From Bacteroidales bacterium (lineage in GTDB: Bacteria; Bacteroidota; Bacteroidia; Bacteroidales; Tenuifilaceae): 64,000 bases of DNA. How positions within the stretch are numbered: position 1 is the stretch's first letter; each line of letters begins with the position of its first letter. The position numbers and the translations under genes are program-made. The notes below the pieces were generated by a model that saw only the letters and a list, made by a program, of their open reading frames with translations, searched no databases and was not told the origin of the DNA. The stretch is from the NCBI GenBank assembly GCA_028708425.1, contig JAQVYY010000004.1, forward strand, positions 57,075 through 121,074. Reading direction: 5' to 3'. Positions 42,376 to 51,414 of this stretch are shown piece by piece.

Positions 42376-42390
42376 TTAATTGAATAACAA
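42373..42390 (+). promoter_or_regulatory. Rex-type operator
   Basis: TTGTTA-ATTGAA-TAACAA is a perfect 6+6 inverted repeat with an AT-rich 6-base centre, the classic Rex box layout. It overlaps the last bases of the -7 element and the expected transcription start, which suits repression by the Rex encoded at 37514-38140. Confidence 0.75.
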
Positions 42391-42479
42391 CAACATTTGT
42401 TGCTGCAACTGAGAAGAGGAATTTATTCCAAATCAAGGTTTTAATTAACTAAAAATCAATCTAATCCAAAGGTATTCTG

Positions 42480-42725
42480 ATGGAAAAGAGAGTTGGAACT
42501 GCACTAATACTAATTGAGGGTCGTGAAAGCGTTCAGCTTCTAAACGACATCATCTCGAAACATTCTCAAATTATTATCGGACGCCAAGGGCTGCCTCGCA
42601 GCACTGGGCAAAGTGTTATTTCTCTTGTTCTTGAAGGTACCACCGATGAGATTGGCTCACTAACCGGCCAGCTAGGCCGATTAAGAAGCATCCAAGTTAA
42701 ATCGGTACTTTTAAAGAACACGTAA
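42480..42725 (+). CDS. TM1266-family iron-only hydrogenase system putative regulator
   Basis: An 81-aa ACT/NikR-C-like protein (RVGTALILIEGRESVQLLNDIISKHSQIIIGRQGLPRSTGQSVISLVLEGTTDEIGSLTGQLGRL), matching the TM1266 family that accompanies [FeFe]-hydrogenase maturation genes. Its exact role is unknown; a regulatory or ligand-sensing function is presumed from the fold. A single base separates its stop from the next ATG, which indicates translational coupling to the TonB-dependent receptor. Confidence 0.8.
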   Translation: MEKRVGTALILIEGRESVQLLNDIISKHSQIIIGRQGLPRSTGQSVISLVLEGTTDEIGSLTGQLGRLRSIQVKSVLLKNT

Positions 42726-42726
42726 A

Positions 42727-45156
42727 ATGAGCAAAACATGGTTACTGGTAGTAATTAGCGCCTTGGCAATATCGCAAAGGGTTAATTCACAAGATTTTCG
42801 TTTACAAGGGGTTGTAGTTGACTCCATTTCGCAAGAAACGCTGGAGGGCGTTGCCGTACAGGCTTTCCCAACGAATGCTGATGGGAAAGACTTTTTTGCC
42901 GTTACCAACATAAATGGCAAATTCGTATTCAATCTGCCTGCCGATAGCTACACCATCAACCTAAGTATAATAGGTTATGCACCAACACAACAAACAGTTA
43001 ATGTTGCTAGAAATTCAGAAATAACCTTTACGCTAGCACCTCAACCCTTCCCGCTTGGCGAGGTTGTGGTATCGAGTTTTAGGATAAATCGTAGGATTAA
43101 AGAGATGCCAACACCACTAGCTGTGGTTGGTAAATACGATTTTCAGCAGCAGTCGGCCATTTCACTTTCCAACGTGCTAGCCGACGAGCCGGGCGTAGCG
43201 ATGGGTAGCGATGGCGCTTGGGCAACAAACATAAACATACGCGGACTAAGCGAAAATAGGCTGGTTACGCTGGTTGACGGCTTTAGGGTTGAAACGGCCA
43301 CCGACCTCACCGCTTCGCTCTCAATGATTGACGTGAATGATGTTGAGCGGGTTGAAGTGGTTAAGGGTGCGCAATCGGCGCTCTACGGCACGGGCGCAAT
43401 GGGCGGAATTGTAAATATTATTACTAAGGATGGATACTTCTCGAGCGAGCCTCACCTTTCGGGAAATATTATCAGCGGATTTGCTTCGGTAAACAGCAGC
43501 TACTCGGGCTACGGAAATATTAATGCCGGCGCAGAAAAGTGGTACCTAAAAGTAAATGGAACATATAGCGATGCACAAAACATTAAAACACCCGAGGGTG
43601 AACTTCTAAATAGTCAGTTTACTTCTAACAACATAGGGGCACGCGCAGGTTTTAAGCCTTTTAAAAACCACACTCTTAAGGCTCAGTACCAACGCTACTG
43701 GGCAAACGATGTGGGAATTCCGGGTGGCGATGCCTTTCCGGGCCCTGCCACAGCAACATATAGCGATATTGGTCGCCAGCTATTCTCTGCCAGCTACGAA
43801 ATTACGGACGTAACGAGTACGCTCTCATCATTAAAACTTAACTATTACAATCAGTTTATCCTTCGCGATGTGCTGCTATATCCCAATATCCCCACTACAG
43901 AAAAACCTACACAAATAGGTGGCAAACAACGAATTAGTCCGCAGTACTTCACCCCCACTGGCCAACATAGAACCAACGGGGTACAGCTACAAGGCACATG
44001 GAATTTTACTGAGAGCAACACCCTTATTGCAGGCATTGATGCTTGGGCACGAGAACTTTACACCGAAAGAGAAAAGTACATTACTATTGAAGTATTTAAT
44101 CCTGTTGGAGACCTAGTGGTTACAAATAATTTGGTGAGAGGCGAAACTCCAACGCCAAGTTCGACTTTTGCAACAGCAGGACTATTTATCCAGAATGAGA
44201 GCCGCCTGCTAGACGATAAGCTTACCCTAATTATGGGAGGTAGAGCCGATGGGATTCAAACCAAAAATGAGCAAAACTTCGATATTGACTACCTAATAAT
44301 GAATGATGTACGTAACGACTCACCACCCAACCAGCGTGTTACGTTCGAGGCGGGCAAGCAAAATCTTTTCTCGTGGAGTGCAAATGCGGGGCTGCTGTAC
44401 CGAGTTTTAAAAGACATAGACCTCTCGGCCAACTTTGCCCGTTCGTTTAGGGCACCATCTCTCGAAGAGAGTTTTAAGTTTATCGATTTGGGCAACCTTG
44501 TCCTCCTTGGCGACCCAACGCTAAAATCGGAGAGTGGTTACGCCACCGATATAGGGCTTAGAGTTTGGAAACAAAACTTTACCATGCAGGTTGATATTTT
44601 TGCCAACTGGATAGACAATATGATTGTTGAAACGCCAGGCGAATACATATACACCATTACCACAGGACCCTCAACGGGTATTATCGATACACTGCCCGCA
44701 CTGGTAAACGCCAATGTTAGCTCGGCTATGCTTTACGGTTCCGATATTAAATTTCAGTACAAAGCGGCTAAAGGTTTTGTAATATTTGGTTCGGGCGCGT
44801 ATGTTAGGGGAAAAGATACCGAGGCGGAAGAAAATCTACCTCAAATCCCACCTCTTAGGGGCCGATTTGGCTTACGCTACAATTTTAATAGAATTGGAAC
44901 CGTTGAGGCAAGTATTTTGGGCACAACCAAGCAGGATAAAATTGCTGGAGGTGAAACCGCAACCGACGGCTACCACAGAATTGACCTCAGGGTTAGCTCT
45001 ACAAAATTCAACCTAGGTTTTTCAAACGTCCAGCTATTTGCGGGTGTTGACAACCTAACCAACGTAAGCTACACCAACCACCTTGCTACCAATCGTGGGG
45101 CCATTAGCATTGAGCCCGGCAGGAATATCTACCTAAGAGCAAGCATCTCATTTTAA
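42727..45156 (+). CDS. TonB-dependent receptor in hydrogenase-maturation operon
   Basis: An 809-aa outer-membrane transporter. Signal peptide residues 1-21, a carboxypeptidase-regulatory-like domain (GVVVDSISQETLEGVAVQAF), a plug at about 125-235 (TNINIRGLSENRLVTLVDGFRVE ... DVERVEVVKGAQSALYGTGAMGGIVNIITK) and a 22-strand-type barrel ending in Phe (IYLRASISF). There is no SusD partner, so it resembles siderophore, haem or metal-complex receptors rather than glycan importers. Its position between the TM1266-type gene (1 base) and hydG (21 bases) suggests a ligand used for hydrogenase assembly, for example an iron source. This is an inference. Confidence 0.85.
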   Translation: MSKTWLLVVISALAISQRVNSQDFRLQGVVVDSISQETLEGVAVQAFPTNADGKDFFAVTNINGKFVFNLPADSYTINLSIIGYAPTQQTVNVARNSEITFTLAPQPFPLGEVVVSSFRINRRIKEMPTPLAVVGKYDFQQQSAISLSNVLADEPGVAMGSDGAWATNINIRGLSENRLVTLVDGFRVETATDLTASLSMIDVNDVERVEVVKGAQSALYGTGAMGGIVNIITKDGYFSSEPHLSGNIISGFASVNSSYSGYGNINAGAEKWYLKVNGTYSDAQNIKTPEGELLNSQFTSNNIGARAGFKPFKNHTLKAQYQRYWANDVGIPGGDAFPGPATATYSDIGRQLFSASYEITDVTSTLSSLKLNYYNQFILRDVLLYPNIPTTEKPTQIGGKQRISPQYFTPTGQHRTNGVQLQGTWNFTESNTLIAGIDAWARELYTEREKYITIEVFNPVGDLVVTNNLVRGETPTPSSTFATAGLFIQNESRLLDDKLTLIMGGRADGIQTKNEQNFDIDYLIMNDVRNDSPPNQRVTFEAGKQNLFSWSANAGLLYRVLKDIDLSANFARSFRAPSLEESFKFIDLGNLVLLGDPTLKSESGYATDIGLRVWKQNFTMQVDIFANWIDNMIVETPGEYIYTITTGPSTGIIDTLPALVNANVSSAMLYGSDIKFQYKAAKGFVIFGSGAYVRGKDTEAEENLPQIPPLRGRFGLRYNFNRIGTVEASILGTTKQDKIAGGETATDGYHRIDLRVSSTKFNLGFSNVQLFAGVDNLTNVSYTNHLATNRGAISIEPGRNIYLRASISF

Positions 45157-45177
45157 TCATATTAAAAACATATTGTC

Positions 45178-46605
45178 ATGAAATTCATTCCCGAAAAGTA
45201 CAACATTCCCGACGAGCCCATGAAGCCTTTCATTGACCCCGACGAAATTTGGAGCTACATTAACAACACTAAATCGACCCCCGAAAGGGTGCGCGAGGTA
45301 ATTGCCAAGGCATACGGCAAGAAAAGGCTCTCGCTTGAGGAAACCGCAGTGCTGGTAAACACCACCGACCCCGAGCTGGTGGAAGAGATACTAAATACTG
45401 CCCGCGACCTCAAAAAAAAGGTATACGGTAATAGGATTGTACTTTTTGCTCCGCTCTACATTGGCAATAAATGTACTAACAACTGCACGTACTGTGGATT
45501 TAGAACATCGAACAAGGAGGCGGTTAGGGTAACCCTTACCGATGAAGAGATTGTAAAAGAGGTTGAGGCGCTAGAAGATAACGGACAAAAACGCCTAATA
45601 CTTGTTTATGGAGAACATAAAGATTACTCGCCCGAATTTATTGCAGACAATGTGCGTCTGGTTTACGGTATAAAAAAGGATAACGGCGAAATTAGAAGAG
45701 TAAATATTAATGCAGCCCCTCTTGATATTGAAGGATTTAGAACAGTTAAGGAGGCTGGAATTGGCACGTATCAGGTTTTTCAGGAAACGTATCACCCCGA
45801 GGCTTACGCAAAATATCATTTGAGTGGTAAAAAACGTGATTTTAACTGGCGACTTACTAGCCTTGACCGTGCACAGGAAGTTGGATTAGATGATGTGGGT
45901 ATTGGTGCGCTATTTGGGCTTTACGACTGGCGATACGAGGTGCTAGGACTAGTTAGGCATACCAACCATTTAGAGGCGTGCTACAATGTAGGACCACACA
46001 CCATTTCATTTCCCCGAATAAAAGATGCAGCATCGGTAAATACTCCCGAGGAGTACGAGGTTAACGATAAGGATTTTGTTAAAATAGTGGCCATTCTTAG
46101 GCTAGCCGTTCCATATACAGGGATGATACTTACGGCCAGAGAATCGGTTGCTGTAAGGCGCGAGGTGATACAATTTGGCGTTTCGCAAATTGATGGAGGA
46201 ACAAAACTCGAGCTAGGTTCCTACTCAAAATCGAAAAACGAAGACCAAAACCTTAATCGTGAGCAATTTATGATTAACGACAACCGCTCGCTTGCCGAAA
46301 TTGTTGAGGAGCTAATTGACCATGAGAACCTACCCTCGTTCTGCACTGCCTGCTACCGCTTGGGGCGTACAGGTGAGCATTTTATGGAATTCTCGGTGCC
46401 TGGATTTATTAAAAGGTACTGTACTCCCAACGCCATTTTAACCCTTAGCGAGTACCTAGTAGACTATGCTACACCCGAAGTACAAACCAAGGGGTGGAAA
46501 TTAATAGAGAAAACACTGGGCGAGCTAAACGACCATGCGGATCCTGACGAAATTCGTAGTCGTATTGCAATGATAAAAAAAGGCGAAAGAGACCTATACT
46601 TTTAG
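45178..46605 (+). CDS. hydG: [FeFe]-hydrogenase H-cluster maturase HydG
   Basis: A 475-aa radical SAM enzyme that cleaves tyrosine to make CO and cyanide on iron for the H-cluster. The radical SAM motif is Cys99-x3-Cys103-x2-Cys106 (KCTNNCTYCGF). The second cluster motif Cys389-x2-Cys392-x22-Cys415 (FCTACYRLGRTGEHF ... RYC) is specific for HydG and absent from ThiH. Length is normal. hydE and hydF are not in this window, so they must lie elsewhere. The gene converges with the M28 peptidase gene, with 16 bases between stops. Confidence 0.95.
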   Translation: MKFIPEKYNIPDEPMKPFIDPDEIWSYINNTKSTPERVREVIAKAYGKKRLSLEETAVLVNTTDPELVEEILNTARDLKKKVYGNRIVLFAPLYIGNKCTNNCTYCGFRTSNKEAVRVTLTDEEIVKEVEALEDNGQKRLILVYGEHKDYSPEFIADNVRLVYGIKKDNGEIRRVNINAAPLDIEGFRTVKEAGIGTYQVFQETYHPEAYAKYHLSGKKRDFNWRLTSLDRAQEVGLDDVGIGALFGLYDWRYEVLGLVRHTNHLEACYNVGPHTISFPRIKDAASVNTPEEYEVNDKDFVKIVAILRLAVPYTGMILTARESVAVRREVIQFGVSQIDGGTKLELGSYSKSKNEDQNLNREQFMINDNRSLAEIVEELIDHENLPSFCTACYRLGRTGEHFMEFSVPGFIKRYCTPNAILTLSEYLVDYATPEVQTKGWKLIEKTLGELNDHADPDEIRSRIAMIKKGERDLYF

Positions 46606-46621
46606 CCGTTTTAATGCCGAA

Positions 46622-48112
46622 TTACCAAGGGTCTTCGGCATTGGCATAATACCGAATAGCTTCGTACACCAGTCGTACTATTTTAGTCATTCCGATGTAC
46701 GATAGCTTTTCGGGGGTATCGGTAGGCCTGTGATAATCGTTGTGCAGGCCTGTGGTTATAAGATACGATGGCAATCCTAGATTATCGTAATGGTAGTGGT
46801 CCGATAAAATCTGATTTGTGGTAAACATTTTGGAATCTATAATCAGAGTGGAATCAGAATTCAAGCTGTTTAAAGTTTGTAAAAAAATGTCCCTATCGTT
46901 ATTTCCATCTACATAAATATAATCATAATCAAAACCAGCTTTAGTAAGCCTACCAACCATATCAATATTAATAAAGGCAGCGGTGCTATCGGTACAAAAA
47001 ACAGGGTTTAACGAGTAGTACTGCGACCCCAGCAATCCTATTTCCTCGGCAGTAAAACCCGCAAACACAATATTTCGTCTTGGCTTATAGCCTGTTCTTA
47101 AATCTTCAGAAAGCAGCCTGGCAACCTCAAGCATAACGGCCGTTCCCGAGGCGTTATCGTCGGCACCGGGATACCAATTTTGCCCGTGGGGTGCAAGGTG
47201 ATCAAAATGTGCCCCTACCACAACGCTTTGCTGCGTTTGTTTCTGCGCAGCAATCCAGCCCACAACATTTTGCGTAGGCAGGGTATCAACCTGTGAATTA
47301 GAAGAAAATAAAATTTCGGGTAAATTACTGGGTAACCCCAGCGGCTCGTTCTGTTCAATCTTTTTTAATAAATCCTTGGGGCATACCCTCAAAATGCTTT
47401 CGGCCACCCTATCGGTTATAAAAACCACAGGCACACTACCTTTTGATTGCGAGCAGAGAGACCTAACCAGAGGCTCTTTGCTTGGATCAATGCAGAAGTT
47501 GGCATAGGCTGCATCGGCTCTAATATTGCGCGAAAGCGAATAAAACCCGCTTTGGCGCAACGGATTAACAACCAGCACCAATGGGCAACCCGCATCTGCG
47601 GCAACCTGCTGTACCTGAATAGAAATCAAGCCAAAGTTTTTAGCAAAAACCAGTAACGCCTTCCCCCTCAAATTCATATTCCTTACGCGCTGCTCATCGA
47701 AAACGCCACCAAACACAACTTCAAATTCACTATCCATCGGAGGCATAACACCCACGTATACAAAATCATCCTTAAATAAAAAGGGCCTGTCGCCAGCCAA
47801 CAATTGCTGCTTTGCCGAGATGGTATTGTAAACATTAAACTTTTGGGCATATGTTGCCTCGGAGAAACATGGCATCCCCATTAGTTTATAAGATAAAAAA
47901 ACGGAATCGATATACTGTGCAGCGAGAGTATCATGACCAGTTGTGGTACTTCGCCCCATAAGTTCGGACGAGCATAGGTACTCAACATGCTGCTTTAGGT
48001 TATTGGCTACTTGTTCGTCTCTTACATTAGGCTGCGCATTAACTACCCTACAAACAAGGAGCAATAAAATGCTAACCAGGGTACTAATTCGTATATTTTT
48101 AAAACTATGCAT
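46622..48112 (-). CDS. M28-family zinc metallopeptidase, secreted
   Basis: A 496-aa exported protein (signal peptide residues 1-26, ending VVNAQP). Residues about 90-250 resemble a protease-associated insert. The M28 catalytic domain (about 280-490) shows the zinc and catalytic residues: VVGAHFDHLAPHG (His/Asp), YPGADDNASGTAVMLE (bridging Asp), GFTAEEIGLLGSQYY (Glu-Glu), FINIDMVGRL (Asp) and LITTGLHNDYHRPTDTPEKLSY (His). Such proteins are aminopeptidases that trim peptides in the periplasm. No operon partner is evident. Confidence 0.88.
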   Translation of the reverse strand: MHSFKNIRISTLVSILLLLVCRVVNAQPNVRDEQVANNLKQHVEYLCSSELMGRSTTTGHDTLAAQYIDSVFLSYKLMGMPCFSEATYAQKFNVYNTISAKQQLLAGDRPFLFKDDFVYVGVMPPMDSEFEVVFGGVFDEQRVRNMNLRGKALLVFAKNFGLISIQVQQVAADAGCPLVLVVNPLRQSGFYSLSRNIRADAAYANFCIDPSKEPLVRSLCSQSKGSVPVVFITDRVAESILRVCPKDLLKKIEQNEPLGLPSNLPEILFSSNSQVDTLPTQNVVGWIAAQKQTQQSVVVGAHFDHLAPHGQNWYPGADDNASGTAVMLEVARLLSEDLRTGYKPRRNIVFAGFTAEEIGLLGSQYYSLNPVFCTDSTAAFINIDMVGRLTKAGFDYDYIYVDGNNDRDIFLQTLNSLNSDSTLIIDSKMFTTNQILSDHYHYDNLGLPSYLITTGLHNDYHRPTDTPEKLSYIGMTKIVRLVYEAIRYYANAEDPW

Positions 48113-48232
48113 TTAACGATATGGTTACTAATGGAATATTTTGTTTGCTTCAAAAACGAGTTTAACGTTCAAGTATAAGAGCAGTAGCGGATTTCAAGAC
48201 GATTACCTGTTCGCCACCACAACGTTTATTAA

Positions 48233-48374
48233 CCCCAATTATTCATCCGAATAATTGGGGTCTCCAACGGCGACCAAGTCTCACAACTTATTTTGCTGCC
48301 CAAAATTGGGCTCCACTAGTTCGGGGTAACCCGCATATGCGTTCATCATTAACAAATTTGATGAGTAATGCGGG
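48233..48374 (+). repeat. 142-bp MITE-like element, copy H
   Basis: A full-length copy that starts CCCCAATTATTCATC and ends GATGAGTAATGCGGG. Flanks are TTAA (48229-48232) and ATAA (48375-48378). The left module is the complete CCCCAATTATTC/GAATAATTGGGG hairpin. Confidence 0.85.
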
Positions 48375-48445
48375 ATAACCACCTAGTTGCCAAAAATAGT
48401 AGAGAGAATATTCCCTCTCCGATTCACTATTTTTTTATACATTGG

Positions 48446-48686
48446 TGTCCGGTTAATATTTATAGATTCCTCCCTACGGTTGGAATGACAGGGCGTTGAG
48501 TTGTATTTGGGAGAGGAGGGCTTGGCTAGCGGCTACGCCGCTAGCCAAGCCCTCCCCTAAAAACTAAACATTTGTCATTGACAAAGCCATTTCTATTTTC
48601 AACGGTTTTGTCGAACATACGTTTCAAAGCGAAACGCAGTGAAGCGAAGAATCTATAATGTTTATCTTTGTTTTTATCGGACAATA
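48446..48686. repeat. Inverted-repeat element with 19-bp perfect hairpin
   Basis: The outer ends TGTCCGGTTAATA...TATAGATTC and GAATCTATAA...TCGGACAA form imperfect inverted repeats. In the centre GGAGGGCTTGGCTAGCGGC (48515-48533) pairs perfectly with its complement at 48537-48555 over a TAC loop. No ORF is present. It has the form of a non-autonomous palindromic element unrelated to the 142-bp family. Confidence 0.6.
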
Positions 48687-48710
48687 GTGATTTTTATATT
48701 ACACGTAAAA

Positions 48711-51185
48711 TTATTTTGACTTATTACTCAAAACCTCCTCTATTTTACCATGTACCCCTTCGGTCATCGACTCAGCAGTATAGCCCTCTGGGTTCACCGG
48801 TTTCAAAAACTTAACCTCTACCCTTTTCCATGGTCGTGGTATTTTTGCCCCCACAGGCAATGCCTTATCGGCACCCTCAATAACAACCGGCACAACCGGC
48901 ACGTTTAGCTCAGTGCTTAAAATTGCGAAGGTTTTTTTAAACTCGCCCAGTTCGCCCGTTGTGGAACGAGTACCCTCAGGGAAAATTATAATCTTCCTAC
49001 CCTCCTTTAGAGCAGCGGCCAACTGCTGTATAGAATCCTTAAGATCGCCCTCCACATCAACAACAATAACGTTATTTGTACGAGCTAGAAACCTGAGGAA
49101 CTTATTGTTCACATGTTTTTTCTTGGCATAAAAATAGGTCTGCTTAAACACCTTTCGCTTTAAGAAAGTGGCAACTAACAGACCATCGATAAAGCTCTGG
49201 TGGTTAGGCGTTATAATACAGGGACCCTCGGGAATATTTTCGACCCCCTCGCCCGTAAATCGAAAATATATTTTAAAGAAATATTTCGCAAAATTCTTAA
49301 ATATATTGTGTGTAGGCCACGACTTAGGCAGCTTAATATCAACCTTCTCCTTTAGCGTTTCGGCCCAGCCACTGGTTTCCTCTCTAAACCACTTTTTTTT
49401 CTCCTTTATATAATCGGCCATATGGCTAAGCGACGGGAAGCTAGTAAGCTTTTTTTCATCCATTTTTACACCAAAACTCCTCTCGATATAGTCGATAAGC
49501 CCCAGCTTATTAAGCGAATCGAGACCTAAATCGAATTCAACATGATGGCTGGGCTGAATATCAAAATCAATTTGCGTTTCTATATAGCTTTTAACGGCCA
49601 TAAAGTATTCCGTAGGATGGTAATTAACCTCTACTTGCTTTCTTCTGGGCTTTCGTTGAGCATGCTCTGCCAATTTAAATCGTTGGATTTTCCCTAAACG
49701 TGTGCGTGGTAGTTCCGTATCAACAATAGCAAATTTTAGTATACGCATGTGCGGCGAAAGGTTCGCATTAAACCTGGTAATTATCTCGCTCTTAAAGTAA
49801 GCCCTTACATCTTGTACATTAAGCTCAGCCAGCTTCTCTAGGTTTGGTAAAATGGCAAGGTGTAGGTAGTTATTATGAAGAAACACACCCGCTTCGGCAA
49901 CCTCATCGAAGGCTTTCTCAAATGCAATTTCTATCTCTACTGGATTAATATTCTTTCCGTTGGAGAGAATAATAATATCCTTTTTACGCCCAGTAATATA
50001 CAAGAAACCGTCTCTATCTATCCTACCTAAATCGCCTGTATACAACCAACCATCTTTAAGTACCTCAGCAGTTTCTTCGGGTCGATTATAGTACCCCTGC
50101 ATTATATTGTCTCCCTTGGCAACAATCTCACCATCACGAATTTGCATTTCAATACGAGGAAGAGATTGGCCTGGCGAACCAATTCTCACCTTACCTGGAC
50201 GTGTAAATGTTATCATGGGTGCAGCCTCAGTCATGCCATACCCTTCGAGCACATCGAAACCAAGCGTTTTAAAAACGCTACCCACATGCTTAGGTAATGC
50301 CGCTCCACCACTTACAAGAAATTGTAAGTTTCCGCCAAAATTATCGTGTACCTTCTTAAAAACCTTAGTAGCCAGCTTCTTACTTCCCGAGAACTTCACT
50401 ATCCTATATAGTTGCCTACCTATAAAGCTTGCCTCAACTTTTGCCTTTACCCCCTTGCTAATAATCTCGTAAAGTTTTGGAACCCCTATTAAAATAGCGA
50501 TTTTATTATTATTTAGGGCATAAAATAAGTCGGACGATTGCAATGATGCTGCCATCACAATAGTTGCCCCTACATATAGTGGCACTAACATTGACCCCGC
50601 TAAAGGAAAAACGTGGTGCAAGGGCAGCAGCATAAGCACCTGCCTATCCTTCTTGTAAATTTCAACGTCTTTAGATACACCATCAAGATTCGCGATAAGG
50701 TTTTTGTAGGATAGCATTACCCCCTTAGGGCTTCCGGTTGTGCCCGACGTGTATATAATAACCGCTGTCTTCTCAATGTCTTCGGGTTCTGTCCATTTTA
50801 CCTCAGAATCTACTGGGGTAAATTTATCAACACTAAACGTATGGATTTGGGGAGAATACTGTAATTTAGGAACAACCTCTTGAATCTTATCGGTAATTAA
50901 TGGACTTGTAAACACAAGTTCAGGCTTACAATCGTTTAGAATATAAGCCACATCGTTAACCGAAGCCATATAATCAACGGGAACTACCACGCAGCTATTT
51001 CGCCAGCCGGCATAGAATGCGGCAATCCACTCAACCCTATTCTCCGAATATATTGCAATTTTTTTATACCCTTTCCCCCTAAAGAGCAAAGCGTAACCCT
51101 CAATCATTTGTAAAAGGTCTCCGTAACTATACTTATTATCTTTAGTTACTAGGGCAATGCTCAAAACGTCATTTACATTAATCAT
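48711..51185 (-). CDS. Acyl-CoA synthetase / ACP / 1-acyl-G3P acyltransferase fusion
   Basis: An 824-aa trifunctional lipid enzyme. Residues about 1-530 are an AMP-binding domain (VIIYTSGTTGSPKGVML P-loop; LEGYGMTEAAPMITF; GWLYTGDLGRIDRDGFLYITGRKKDIII). Residues about 535-605 form an acyl carrier domain with the phosphopantetheine Ser in FDLGLDSLNKLGLIDYI. Residues about 640-824 are a PlsC acyltransferase with NHQSFID (HX4D) and IIFPEGTRSTTGE. It can activate a fatty acid, hold it on its own carrier domain and transfer it to a lysolipid, as in Aas-like systems. Confidence 0.88.
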   Translation of the reverse strand: MINVNDVLSIALVTKDNKYSYGDLLQMIEGYALLFRGKGYKKIAIYSENRVEWIAAFYAGWRNSCVVVPVDYMASVNDVAYILNDCKPELVFTSPLITDKIQEVVPKLQYSPQIHTFSVDKFTPVDSEVKWTEPEDIEKTAVIIYTSGTTGSPKGVMLSYKNLIANLDGVSKDVEIYKKDRQVLMLLPLHHVFPLAGSMLVPLYVGATIVMAASLQSSDLFYALNNNKIAILIGVPKLYEIISKGVKAKVEASFIGRQLYRIVKFSGSKKLATKVFKKVHDNFGGNLQFLVSGGAALPKHVGSVFKTLGFDVLEGYGMTEAAPMITFTRPGKVRIGSPGQSLPRIEMQIRDGEIVAKGDNIMQGYYNRPEETAEVLKDGWLYTGDLGRIDRDGFLYITGRKKDIIILSNGKNINPVEIEIAFEKAFDEVAEAGVFLHNNYLHLAILPNLEKLAELNVQDVRAYFKSEIITRFNANLSPHMRILKFAIVDTELPRTRLGKIQRFKLAEHAQRKPRRKQVEVNYHPTEYFMAVKSYIETQIDFDIQPSHHVEFDLGLDSLNKLGLIDYIERSFGVKMDEKKLTSFPSLSHMADYIKEKKKWFREETSGWAETLKEKVDIKLPKSWPTHNIFKNFAKYFFKIYFRFTGEGVENIPEGPCIITPNHQSFIDGLLVATFLKRKVFKQTYFYAKKKHVNNKFLRFLARTNNVIVVDVEGDLKDSIQQLAAALKEGRKIIIFPEGTRSTTGELGEFKKTFAILSTELNVPVVPVVIEGADKALPVGAKIPRPWKRVEVKFLKPVNPEGYTAESMTEGVHGKIEEVLSNKSK

Positions 51186-51280
51186 GCGTGAAATAATTTC
51201 GTTAACAATTTTATAACATTCTAATACTTTGATTGTTTAACCTTACCTAGATAAATCAAAATAATTAGCAGAAATTGTGA

Positions 51281-51312
51281 CAAATATACACGTTTTTTCA
51301 ACGTTATTTCAA
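51281..51312 (-). promoter_or_regulatory. Candidate promoter of the acyl-CoA synthetase fusion gene
   Basis: Minus strand TTG (51312-51310), a 21-base spacer and TATATTTG (51288-51281) fit the Bacteroidota consensus. The ATG is about 95 bases downstream. Confidence 0.5.
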
Positions 51313-51414
51313 TTCTGTTTTTAACCTTAGGGCTTAAGAGGTATCTAATTTTTATGCTTTAACCATTGCTTTCATAATCATAATTATTATTTTAGTGCAT
51401 TAAAACAACTTACT

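Larger units (their letters stand above)
41891..42479. repeat. REP-like hairpin-rich intergenic region
   Basis: A 589-base gap. CGACCCC-GAG-GGGGTCG forms a hairpin at 41982-41998. A perfect 19-bp inverted repeat AACCTGCCCTTGCAGGGCG lies at 42109-42127 and inverted at 42283-42301. Between them are nested hairpins (CCCAAGGCGTTGCCTTGGGC, GGGCTGAAAGCCC). The pattern matches REP-type palindromic repeats of Bacteroidota. The last part holds the hydG-operon promoter and Rex site. Confidence 0.65.
48113..48710. other. Repeat-filled intergenic region
   Basis: A 598-base gap between two minus-strand genes. It holds element copy H (48233-48374) and a second hairpin element (48446-48686). I see no gene in it. 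Confidence 0.6.
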
